Source: Allobosea sp. WAO (GTDB taxonomy: Bacteria > Pseudomonadota > Alphaproteobacteria > Rhizobiales > Beijerinckiaceae). From it: a DNA stretch of 64,000 bases. Every line of letters begins with the position of its first letter. Positions within the stretch are counted from its first letter, which is position 1. Under the pieces are notes generated by a model that did not search any database, was not told the origin of the DNA, and saw nothing but the letters and a program-made list of their open reading frames with translations. This document shows, piece by piece, positions 51,036-59,006 of the stretch. Both the position numbers and the translations under genes were made by a program. The DNA is taken from assembly GCF_001509835.1 (NCBI RefSeq), contig NZ_JXTJ01000020.1:1-64000 (forward strand), given 5' to 3'.

Positions 51036-52847
51036 TTGACCCCGATCGAGAGCACAGCCGTCGTCACCGCGATCACGATCGCCCTGTTCGCCTGGAACAG
51101 GCTGCCGGTGATCATCGTCGCCATCGGCGCCGCGCTGGGGCTCTGGGCTACGGGCGCGGTCACGCTCGAACAGGCGACGGCCGGCTTCGGCGATCGTGCG
51201 GTCCTGTTCATAGCCAGCCTGTTCATCGTCAGCGCCGCGCTGGAGAAGACCGGCGTCACCGCCTGGGCCGGGCAACTGCTCATCGCCAAGGCCGGCGAGA
51301 ACAGGCGCACCCGCCTGCTGATCATCATCATGGCGGCGGTCGGCTGCCTCAGCGCCTTGATCAGCGGCGGCGGCGCGGTCGCGGCGCTCATGCCGGTCGT
51401 GGTCATGGCGGCGATCCGCTTGCGCCAGTCGCCCTCGCAGCTCCTGATGCCGCTCGCCTTCGCCGCCCATGCCGGCTCGAACCTGCTGCTGACCGGCGCG
51501 CCGAAGAACATCCTCGTCTCGGAAGCGCTCGAGGATGCCGGCATGAAGGGCTTTGCCTTCGCCGAATTCGCGCTTGTCGGCCTGCCGCTGCTCGCCGGCA
51601 CGATGCTGATCATCCTTCTGCTCGGAAAGCACCTGCTGCCGGCGCAGAGCAGCGCCCGGCTGCCCGCCGATTTCAGCCGCCACGCCCAGACGCTGGTCGA
51701 GCATTACGGGCTGAGCGACGGCGTCTTCCGTCTGCGCGTGCGCTCGACCTCGCTCTATATCGGCAAGGCCCCCGCCGAGCTCGATCTCGCCGGCGATCCG
51801 CGCCTTCAGCTGATCGCCGTCCAGGAAGGCGCGACCGGCAAGCCGCTGCGCGCGCCAGCCATCTCGGTCGGCGACTATCTCCTGGTGAAGGGCGAGGCCG
51901 AGGCTATCGCCAATCTCGCCGCCGAGAAGCATCTCGCCTTGCGCGAGGAGGGCGCCGAAGACGAAGCCGGCCCGAGCCTGTTCAACCGCCGCTCCGGCCT
52001 CGCCGAGGTCGTCATCCCGCCGCGCTCCGCCCTGATCGGCCGCGCCATGTTCCCGGGCATGATCACCGATAGCGGCGACCTCGTCGTGCTCGCGGTGCAG
52101 CGCGCCGGCCTCGATCTCACCCCGGAGGACGTGCTGCAGGCTGGCGACACCATCCTGCTGGAGGGCAGCTGGAAGGCGCTCGACGTCCATCTCGCCGACC
52201 CCGACGTGCTCGTCGTCAACTCGCCGGACCTTGTCCGGCGTCAGGCCGTGCCGATGGGCGCCGGCGCCGGCGTTGCTGTCGCCGTGCTGGCCGGGCTTGT
52301 CGTCATGCTCGCCACCGGCATCGTGCCGCCGGCGGTGGCGGGGCTCGTCAGCGCCGGCGTGCTGATCCTCGCCGGCACGATTTCCGTCGAGCAATCCTAT
52401 CGTGCCATCAACTGGACGACGGTGATCCTGGTCGGCGCGATGATGCCGCTCTCGACCGCCATGGTGCAGTCTGGCGCAGCGCAGCTCGTCGCCGACCATC
52501 TCGTCGCGCTGACCGGCGGCGCCGGCCCGGTCGTCTTCCTCGCCGGGCTCTTCGTACTGACCGCCAGCCTCGGCCAGATCATGAGCAACACCGCGACGAC
52601 GATGCTGGTCATACCCATCGCCATGGCGGCAGCGGCCGGCATGGGTGTCTCGCCCCGGCCGATCCTGATGAGCCTGTGCATCGCCGGCGCGGCATCCTTC
52701 CTGACGCCGATCGCGACCTCGACCAACATGATGGTGATGGGTCCCGGCGGCTACAGCTTCAACAGCTACTGGAAGCTCGGCACGCCGCTGATGATCTGGT
52801 TCTTCATCATGGCGGTGTTCTACGTGCCACTGGTCTGGCGGTTCTGA
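51036..52847 (+). CDS. SLC13/DASS-family transporter with two TrkA-C domains (paralogue 2)
   Basis: A 603-residue paralogue of the transporter at 22748, collinear along its whole length (shared RSGLAEVVIPPRS, DLVRRQAVPMG-like and PIATSTNMMVMGPGGY blocks). The first signature loop reads TGAPKNILVSE here rather than TGTPVNVLVSE, which may change substrate choice. The start is TTG 51036: the paralogue's N-terminus MSPIAYTAL aligns residue for residue with MTPIESTAV from this codon, and no ATG or GTG lies nearby. The ribosome-binding site is weak (GGACC). It follows the antiporter operon by 36 bp but is probably separate in function. Confidence 0.86.
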   Translation: MTPIESTAVVTAITIALFAWNRLPVIIVAIGAALGLWATGAVTLEQATAGFGDRAVLFIASLFIVSAALEKTGVTAWAGQLLIAKAGENRRTRLLIIIMAAVGCLSALISGGGAVAALMPVVVMAAIRLRQSPSQLLMPLAFAAHAGSNLLLTGAPKNILVSEALEDAGMKGFAFAEFALVGLPLLAGTMLIILLLGKHLLPAQSSARLPADFSRHAQTLVEHYGLSDGVFRLRVRSTSLYIGKAPAELDLAGDPRLQLIAVQEGATGKPLRAPAISVGDYLLVKGEAEAIANLAAEKHLALREEGAEDEAGPSLFNRRSGLAEVVIPPRSALIGRAMFPGMITDSGDLVVLAVQRAGLDLTPEDVLQAGDTILLEGSWKALDVHLADPDVLVVNSPDLVRRQAVPMGAGAGVAVAVLAGLVVMLATGIVPPAVAGLVSAGVLILAGTISVEQSYRAINWTTVILVGAMMPLSTAMVQSGAAQLVADHLVALTGGAGPVVFLAGLFVLTASLGQIMSNTATTMLVIPIAMAAAAGMGVSPRPILMSLCIAGAASFLTPIATSTNMMVMGPGGYSFNSYWKLGTPLMIWFFIMAVFYVPLVWRF

Positions 52848-52850
52848 AGG

Positions 52851-54338
52851 CTAGTTCTTCCCCGGAACCGCCGTGGTGGCTGGAGCGCCCGCCCGCAGCT
52901 TCTCGTCGACCCTGTCGATCAGATAGGGGAAGAACGGGTTCGACGACATGCGCAGCAGCGAATCGAGGTTGACGATCAGCGTGCCGCGCTCGCCGCGCGC
53001 CGCAACGGAGCCGAGCTTGATGCCGAAGTCCTCGGTCGGGTCGGGCTTCATCCCATAGAGCGAATCCGTCACCGGGAACGGCAGCGCGACATGCGACAGC
53101 GAGAAGACGTCGAACGGGTATGACAGGCCGAGATCGCGCACGGTCTCTGTGGAGGCGCCGGCTTCCGTAACGCGCTCGACCACATCGCTGGAATCCTCGT
53201 TGGCATTGGTGATGACGGTCAGCCGGAAATTCCGCGGCGGCGCCGGCAGGATGCGGGTCAGCAGCGTATCCGAGGTCGTGCTCAGGAGCGGCCCGAACTT
53301 GGCCGCGCGGTTGAGGTCGAACAGCACGAGCTCGCTGCCATTGGCCGGGAGGTGGGCATAGAACGAGGTGATGATCGCCCGCGTGCTCACGGTGAAATCC
53401 ATCACCGACTGAAAGGTGAGCGTCGGCGCGAGATCCTTGAGCCGCCCCTCCCGTCCGAGCCGGACGATCTTCTGCTGCAGCGCCTGGGTCAGGAGGTGCG
53501 ACTGCCGCGCCCCGTTGACCGGGAAGGAGTTGTACTTGAACGGGTTGAACTCCGGCAGCACGCCGAGCCAAGCCGCCTTGGCGAAGGCGGGCAGGATCGC
53601 CGGCAGGCCTGCGAGCCCGGCGAAGCGCGCAAAGGCGGTGATGCCGATCATCGGCGAGATCAGGACGAGCCGCTCCGGCCGAGCCAGCTCCTTGTTCTCG
53701 AGCGCTTCCAGCGCATACATCAGGGCGAGTGCCCCGCCATTGGAGAAGCCGACCAGATGCAGCGGCGCGGCGGCATCGACGCGCTTACGCGCCTCCCTGA
53801 CCGCAAGGCGCGTCGCCGCCAGCCAGTCCTCCCATTCGACTTCGGTCAACCCGGCCGGGACGGTGCCGTGCCCGGGCAACCGAATGGCGATGGCGAGGAA
53901 GCCGCGGTCGCGATATTGCCGCGCGACATGGCGCAGGCTGTAGGGAGAATCCGTCAGCCCGTGCAGGAAGACGGCGACACCGACCGGCTTGCTCTCCGGC
54001 TCCATGACATAGGAGCGGTTCCAGTCCTGCTTGAAATGGGGCGGATGGATCGCGCTGCCGTCGAAATAGCGGTTGACCGGGACCCGCTCCTCCGGATCGA
54101 GCTTCTGCGTCACCTCGGCCCGCACGCTGGCGAAGGCCTTATCCTCGGCCTTGAGGTAGTCGGCCCAGCCGGCGCGGTCGAGCTCCTTGATCGAAAGCTC
54201 CTCCGGCACGAAGGTGTGCCAGGGTTCGAGCGGCGCGCCCCTCTGGGTGTCGTAGATGCGCAGGCCCAGCAGGGACAGCGCGACGATCGCGAGAACGGCG
54301 CCCCCGCGCTTCAACGTCTTGCCGATGAAACTGCGCAT
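52851..54338 (-). CDS. Alpha/beta hydrolase with N-terminal membrane anchor
   Basis: A 495-residue protein. A charged start and hydrophobic helix (residues 10-27, RGGAVLAIVALSLLGLRIY) form an uncleaved anchor or signal. The alpha/beta hydrolase domain (serine aminopeptidase S33-like) has GVAVFLHGLTDSPYSLRHVA, IRLPGHGTVPAG, the nucleophile elbow LVGFSNGGALAL (Ser) and a late His in FSLSHVALPF. A large cap lies between about residues 230 and 330. The stop is three bases from that of the convergent transporter. The substrate is unknown; a periplasmic esterase is likely. Confidence 0.8.
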   Translation of the reverse strand: MRSFIGKTLKRGGAVLAIVALSLLGLRIYDTQRGAPLEPWHTFVPEELSIKELDRAGWADYLKAEDKAFASVRAEVTQKLDPEERVPVNRYFDGSAIHPPHFKQDWNRSYVMEPESKPVGVAVFLHGLTDSPYSLRHVARQYRDRGFLAIAIRLPGHGTVPAGLTEVEWEDWLAATRLAVREARKRVDAAAPLHLVGFSNGGALALMYALEALENKELARPERLVLISPMIGITAFARFAGLAGLPAILPAFAKAAWLGVLPEFNPFKYNSFPVNGARQSHLLTQALQQKIVRLGREGRLKDLAPTLTFQSVMDFTVSTRAIITSFYAHLPANGSELVLFDLNRAAKFGPLLSTTSDTLLTRILPAPPRNFRLTVITNANEDSSDVVERVTEAGASTETVRDLGLSYPFDVFSLSHVALPFPVTDSLYGMKPDPTEDFGIKLGSVAARGERGTLIVNLDSLLRMSSNPFFPYLIDRVDEKLRAGAPATTAVPGKN

Positions 54339-54380
54339 AACTTGGACCTTCGAGACCTTGCCGCTGCCGGCGGAGCGCTA

Positions 54381-54431
54381 GAGCATAGGACCGAAAAGTG
54401 GAAATCCACTTTCCGGACGAATCCGATGCTT
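54381..54431. repeat. REP-like hairpin intergenic element, copy 2
   Basis: AGCATaGG at the left pairs with CCgATGCT at the right, and CCGAAAAGTGGa pairs with TCCACTTTcCGG around a two-base loop. This forms a long, nearly perfect hairpin between the HdeD-like gene and the alpha/beta hydrolase. It is a sequence relative of the element at 2541-2589. Confidence 0.8.
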
Positions 54432-54486
54432 GAACAAAGGGGTAGATCGCCAGCTTGCGTCCGGCAGAACGCTCGGCGATCGAAGC

Positions 54487-55047
54487 TCAGGCAGCCGCCC
54501 GCCGCGTCGCGAGCGCGATCGCGATATAGGCCCAGCCGGCAAAGAGAAGCGAGACGCCGACCAGCGTGCCCGGCGTATAGATGCCGCCGCCGGGGAGCTG
54601 CATCGCCATGACGACGCCGACGAGGATGGTGACGATGCTCGACAGGAACATCCAGACGACGCCGTTCTGCGCCCGCATCCTGATCGCAAGGCCGAGCTGG
54701 GCGACGCCTTCGGCCATCAGCACCAACGCGATCACGAGGGTGATGGCGATCGCCCCCTTCATCGGATTGAAATAGACCAGAAGCCCGCCGAGGAGCTCGA
54801 CCAGCCCAATCAGCAACTGCCAGAGAAAGCCGCCCCACTCCTTGACGGAGAAGGCGTGGAACACCTTCAGCGCCCCGACAATGGCGAGCAGCAGGCCGAG
54901 GAACAGCGTCACGGCCATGGTCGAGAGCGCCGGGCTCGCGATCGCCGCGATGCCGGCGACGATGAGGACGATGCCGAGCGCGATCAGCTTGCCCGAGACC
55001 AGCCGGGCGAGGCTTGCGCCGGAGGGGTTACCCGAATGCTGCGTCAT
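54487..55047 (-). CDS. HdeD-family membrane protein (DUF308)
   Basis: A 186-residue protein with six hydrophobic helices in the repeated DUF308 pattern: LIALGIVLIVAGIAAIASPALSTMAVTLFLGLLLAIVGALKVFHAF, then LLIGLVELLGGLLVYFNPMKGAIAITLVIALVLMAEG. HdeD in E. coli supports acid resistance at high cell density; the role here is not known. The alternative ATG at 55059 would add four residues. GGGGCA is upstream of ATG 55047. Confidence 0.85.
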   Translation of the reverse strand: MTQHSGNPSGASLARLVSGKLIALGIVLIVAGIAAIASPALSTMAVTLFLGLLLAIVGALKVFHAFSVKEWGGFLWQLLIGLVELLGGLLVYFNPMKGAIAITLVIALVLMAEGVAQLGLAIRMRAQNGVVWMFLSSIVTILVGVVMAMQLPGGGIYTPGTLVGVSLLFAGWAYIAIALATRRAAA

Positions 55048-55224
55048 GACTTGCCCCATCTGCCGTTGCCGGGCCGGCGCGCCGTAGAGCCGCCGCGACC
55101 TGCAACGAGCTTCGGACGCATTATACGACCATTCTGCAATTATGCCCGGCCGCCCCGGAAGATGGATCAGCAGGGAATCCCAAAGCTAGTCAGGGAGTCC
55201 CGTTTTGGCCGCTGCGGTCCCGCA

Positions 55225-56436
55225 TCAACCGCAGCCGCTGTCCTCGCCCTTGCCCGCATTGAGGATTGGCCAGAAGCCGATGAGCCAGATCGCGAAAGCG
55301 GCCGACCAGAGCATCGCTGCCAGCGTGTAGTGCAGCCCGGCCAGGCCTGCCCCGATGCCGAGTTCCGGCAGCGTCCGGACGAGACCGGCAGCCGCCATCG
55401 CGGCCAGCGCGCATTTGGCGGAGGCCGGCAGCACAAGGTCTCGGCCACTATGGCGCAGGCCGGCGATGACGAAGACCGCCATCACTGCCAGGCCGAGAGC
55501 GCCGACCGACAGAAGGTGCAGCCCGGTCGTCGGCGAGAGCGGGGCGCCGAGTCCGGAAAGGCCGATGGCCAGGAAGCCGAGCCCGCCATAGGCGTTGGCC
55601 GCCGCGAGCGCCAGAACCTCCGCCCGCAGCACGGCGCGGCCGATGAACCATTCCGCCAGCCGGTCGAAGAAGGCCGCGGCGGCCGCCAAAGCGAGCCAGG
55701 CCGAAACCGCCGAATCCGGCCAGAGCAGCGCCGCCACGAGCTGGATCGCGACGAGGCCGGCCGTGAGGTTCTGGCGGCCGGGATGCGGGCGATAGGGCGT
55801 CGTCTCGCCGCTCGGGTCGAGCGCATGGTTGACCACGACGACATTGATCCGGGCAATGGCGAGCGGCAGGAAGATGAGGAACACGGCGAGCGCCGCGTGC
55901 AGCAGGCGCCCGGACAGCGCCGTCGCACCGCTGAGCCAGGCGACGCGGATCGCGAGTTCCAGCAGCGCGAAGATGGCGACCCAGAGGGCGAAGGAGCCGT
56001 GACGGGTGCTGCGGCGCGTAATCAGCGGGGCGCTCACGAAGAAAAGTAGCAGCAGCAGGAAGGCAAGATCGGTCGCAGCGGCCACGACGATCAGCGCATC
56101 GGCGCCGACGAGACCGATCAGCCGGCCCGGCAGCCAGAGCCCGGCGAGCAGCAACAGGGCCTTGCCGCTGCGCGTTTTCGTGTCCGTCCATTCCGGCATG
56201 GCCGAAGCCAGGAAGCCGGCGAGCGCCGCACCATACGTGCCGAAGATCATCTCATGCGCATGCCATTGTCCGGGCGGGACCTCGCGCGCGAAGGGCAGAC
56301 CGAGGCCGAACAGCGCGACCCAGGCGAGCGGCAGCAGCACGGCATGGGCGACCGCGAGCGGGAAGAACAGCTTGAGCCCTTCGGCGAGCAGGGGATGGCG
56401 GACGCCCTTGGCAGCGTCTGTGCTGTGCTGGCTCAT
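55225..56436 (-). CDS. nnrS: NnrS family protein
   Basis: A 403-residue, roughly 12-helix membrane protein of the NnrS family, heme- and copper-containing proteins linked to nitric oxide and nitrosative stress. The conserved WHAHEMIFGTYGAALAGFL motif (His ligands, about residues 58-76), the HGSFALWVAIF segment, and IARINVVVVNHAL are visible; several buried His remain toward the C-terminus (LHLLSVG, LRHSGRD). NnrS genes elsewhere are controlled by NnrR or NsrR. Here it is the last gene of a TonB receptor-ABC operon, overlapping the ATPase stop by four bases, which ties it to an uptake system. Confidence 0.87.
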   Translation of the reverse strand: MSQHSTDAAKGVRHPLLAEGLKLFFPLAVAHAVLLPLAWVALFGLGLPFAREVPPGQWHAHEMIFGTYGAALAGFLASAMPEWTDTKTRSGKALLLLAGLWLPGRLIGLVGADALIVVAAATDLAFLLLLLFFVSAPLITRRSTRHGSFALWVAIFALLELAIRVAWLSGATALSGRLLHAALAVFLIFLPLAIARINVVVVNHALDPSGETTPYRPHPGRQNLTAGLVAIQLVAALLWPDSAVSAWLALAAAAAFFDRLAEWFIGRAVLRAEVLALAAANAYGGLGFLAIGLSGLGAPLSPTTGLHLLSVGALGLAVMAVFVIAGLRHSGRDLVLPASAKCALAAMAAAGLVRTLPELGIGAGLAGLHYTLAAMLWSAAFAIWLIGFWPILNAGKGEDSGCG

Positions 56437-57173
56437 GCGCTGTCCCGATCGGGGTCGAACAGCTCGGCGAACGCCGCCTCGTGCATCCAGCCCTGGACCA
56501 TCTCGAATATCGTCCGATCATCACGCTCCCCCGGCGCGCCTTCGATCGCGCGGTCGACGAGGATGCTGCCGTCGCGGCCAGACATGAGGACGATGCGGTG
56601 CGCCAGACGTGCCGCCTCCGAAAGGTCGTGCGTGACGAACAGCGCCGAGAACCTCTCGCGCGCCGAGGCGGCGATGACGAGGTCCTGCAGCACCCGCCGT
56701 AGCCCTACATCGACCGCCGTGAACGGTTCGTCGAAGAACACGATCTCCGGATCGACGGCGAGCGCGCGCGCCACCGCAGCGCGCTGGCGCATGCCGCCGG
56801 AGAGTTCGGCCGGGTACTTGTCGAGATCGCGCGCGTGCAGGCCGACCTCGGCGGCGCGCGCCGCGGCGATAGCGTGGCGCTCCTCGCGGCCCACCCCGCC
56901 TGCGGCGAGCCCATAGGCGATGTTGTCGCGCGTGCGCTGCCAGGGCAGCAGGCGCGGCTCCTGGAAGACCACGGCATGGCGCCGATAGTCGCGCCGCACC
57001 CGGCCGCGCAGCGGGTCGACGAGGCCGGCCGCGATCTGCAGCGCCGTGGTCTTGCCGCAGCCGGACGGGCCGACCAGCGCCAGAACCTCACCGGCGTCGA
57101 GGCGCAGCGTCAGGTTCTCGAAGATCGCGCGGCCGAGAAAGGCATGGCCGATGCGTTCCAGTGCGAGCCTCAT
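56433..57173 (-). CDS. ABC transporter ATP-binding protein (nitrate/taurine-like family)
   Basis: A 246-residue ATPase. Walker A LVGPSGCGKTTALQIAAG, Q-loop AVVFQEPRLLPWQRTRDNIAYGL (the LLPW pattern typical of SsuB/TauB/NrtD-type systems), signature LSGGMRQRAAVARAL, Walker B EIVFFDEPFTAVD and H-loop LFVTHDLSEA. ATG 57173 overlaps the permease stop (ATGA). It powers the permease encoded just upstream. Confidence 0.9.
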   Translation of the reverse strand: MRLALERIGHAFLGRAIFENLTLRLDAGEVLALVGPSGCGKTTALQIAAGLVDPLRGRVRRDYRRHAVVFQEPRLLPWQRTRDNIAYGLAAGGVGREERHAIAAARAAEVGLHARDLDKYPAELSGGMRQRAAVARALAVDPEIVFFDEPFTAVDVGLRRVLQDLVIAASARERFSALFVTHDLSEAARLAHRIVLMSGRDGSILVDRAIEGAPGERDDRTIFEMVQGWMHEAAFAELFDPDRDSA

Positions 57174-57979
57174 CGCTTCACGCCCCAGGGCCGCCCGGCC
57201 TCGCGCCATTGTTCGAGCCGGTCGCGCAGGGGCTGGATCAGGACGTATTCGGTGAAGAGGGCGAAGCCGACCACGGCGAGCACCAGCGCGGTAACGCGCG
57301 GAATGTCGAACAGCGCCCGAGCGCTGGCGAGATCGCCGCCGAGGCCGCCGGCATTCGAAAGCAGCTCCGCCATCACCGTGACCTTCCAGGCCGAGCCGGC
57401 GGTCGTCGTCCAGGCCGGGAAGAGATAGGAGACGAGGTGCGGCGCCGTCACCGTGCGCAGCCGCATGAAGCGGCCGGCGCCAAAGCTCTTCGCCATGGCT
57501 TCGAGAGCACGGTCGCGCGTCGCGACGCCTTCCAACCCACCGGCGAAGGAGATCGGCAGCGAGGCGACGACGACAGTCAGCACCGCCGTGCCGCCTTTGG
57601 CGCCGAACCAGATCAAAGCGAGCACGATCCAGGCGATCGGCGGCACGCCGAGGATCACCGTCACGATCGGCCGCATCAGCCGCATCGCCGCAAAGGAATA
57701 GCCGGCGGCGATGCCGGCGCTCGTGCCGATCGCGACCGAGAGCAGGAAGCCGAGGCCGGCGCGCTGCGCCGTCTCCAGCGCCGCGACGCGGAAATCGGGC
57801 TCGCCGATCAGCCTGGCGACCTCCCTTCCGGTCTCCAGCGGCGAGGGCAGCACGAAGGAGCCGTAGATCTCATGCCCGGCCTGCCAGGCGGCGGCGAGAC
57901 AGAACAGCCCGGCGGCACCGGCCCAGCCCGACCAGAGATAGCCGCCGAGCCAGCCGAGGAAGGCGAGGATGGAAGCCAT
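57170..57979 (-). CDS. ABC transporter permease (SsuC/TauC-like)
   Basis: A 269-residue inner-membrane permease with about six helices. The N-terminal stretch (GYLWSGWAGAAGLFCLAAAWQAGHEIYGSFVLPSPLETGREV) and the EAA-like loop (LEGVATRDRALEAMAKSFGAGRFMRLRTVTAPHLVSYLFPAW) are those of the BPD permeases for nitrate, sulfonates or thiamine-pyrimidine compounds. The start ATG 57979 lies six bases beyond the binding-protein stop. The ribosome-binding site is weak, so coupling is likely. Confidence 0.87.
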   Translation of the reverse strand: MASILAFLGWLGGYLWSGWAGAAGLFCLAAAWQAGHEIYGSFVLPSPLETGREVARLIGEPDFRVAALETAQRAGLGFLLSVAIGTSAGIAAGYSFAAMRLMRPIVTVILGVPPIAWIVLALIWFGAKGGTAVLTVVVASLPISFAGGLEGVATRDRALEAMAKSFGAGRFMRLRTVTAPHLVSYLFPAWTTTAGSAWKVTVMAELLSNAGGLGGDLASARALFDIPRVTALVLAVVGFALFTEYVLIQPLRDRLEQWREAGRPWGVKR

Positions 57980-57983
57980 GCCG

Positions 57984-58949
57984 TCAGAGGGCGTAGAAGC
58001 CGTCGCCCGGCAATTTTCCGCCGATGATGCGGGGATCGCCCTCGGCCAGCGCCGCGAACAGCTTCTCCAGATCGGGACGCGCGGCCGAGGCCGGCTGGGC
58101 AACGAGATTGCTGAACGGCACGGCGCGCGCCAGCACGGGGCCTGGCAGCTGGAACAGCGCCGCGGCTTCCGAGGCGACGGCCGAGGGATCGGCGAGCACC
58201 CCGGCGAGCGCCGCCTCCACCGCCTGCTGCAGTGCGCGGATGCCGGCCTCGCCGATCTCGCGGCCAAGCGGGTCGCTGACCGCAAGGCCGGCCTGCGGCA
58301 GGCTCGCCGCCCCGGTCGCTTCCTGCCAGGCCAGGCGCGTATCAATGGCGCGCTCAAGCCCCTTGCCGCGCAATCCGGAGAGCAGGAGGGCGCCGGCCGA
58401 GGCCGGTTCGGAGAGCAGCGCGGCATCCGCCCGGCCGGCGAGCAGAAGCTGCACCGCCTCGGGCGGCGTGCCGGAATAATCGATGCTCAGTGCGTCGGGC
58501 GCGATGCGGCGGGCGGCGAGCAGGCGCCGGAAGATGAAGTCCGGCATGTCGTTCTTGAACGGCACGACGACCCGCTTGCCCTTGAGGTCATCGAGCGTCT
58601 TCACCGTGCCGGCAGGCGCGACGACGCTGAGCAGGCCGTGGGTCAGGATGTTGACCAGCTTCAGGCCGAGGCCGCGATTATGGAGATTGGCGGCGGCGTA
58701 GCTCGGCATCACCACAGCCTTCATCGTGCCGGAGGACAGGCCGGCGCGCATCTCGTCGGGCGTACGCCAGATCCGGACCTCGACCGGCATCGGAAGTGCC
58801 TTCAGCGCCGCCTCGCGCGCTGCGGCGACCAGCAGCAGGCCGGGCGTCGCCGGCGGTCCCCAGAGCAGCAGCGGCTCGGCCGCGCGCGCGACATGGGGCA
58901 TGGCGAGGCTGGCCGTGGCGACGGCGAGGAAATGGCGGCGGTCGAGCAT
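57984..58949 (-). CDS. ABC transporter substrate-binding protein with Tat-type signal
   Basis: A 321-residue periplasmic binding protein of the NMT1/THI5/SsuA-like fold. The N-terminus MLDRRHFLAVATASLAMPHVARA contains RRHFL, a good twin-arginine motif, with cleavage probable after ARA. The rest carries the type II binding-protein pattern (LDDLKGKRVVVPFKNDMPDFIFRRLL; GTPPEAVQLLLAGRADAALLSEP). A Tat signal suggests folding, or cofactor or ligand loading, before export. It lies directly after the TonB receptor gene, so it probably takes over whatever the receptor brings into the periplasm. The ligand is unknown. Confidence 0.87.
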   Translation of the reverse strand: MLDRRHFLAVATASLAMPHVARAAEPLLLWGPPATPGLLLVAAAREAALKALPMPVEVRIWRTPDEMRAGLSSGTMKAVVMPSYAAANLHNRGLGLKLVNILTHGLLSVVAPAGTVKTLDDLKGKRVVVPFKNDMPDFIFRRLLAARRIAPDALSIDYSGTPPEAVQLLLAGRADAALLSEPASAGALLLSGLRGKGLERAIDTRLAWQEATGAASLPQAGLAVSDPLGREIGEAGIRALQQAVEAALAGVLADPSAVASEAAALFQLPGPVLARAVPFSNLVAQPASAARPDLEKLFAALAEGDPRIIGGKLPGDGFYAL

Positions 58950-59006
58950 GATGCCCTCCTTGACGCGGCCGCACCGGCAGCCGCGCGGTCTGGTTCGGTC
59001 AGGTTT

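Noticed and set aside
49845..52499. An 884-codon minus-strand open frame
   Set aside because: Opposite the antiporter and SLC13 genes, with low-complexity Arg/Asp/Gln composition and no family motif.
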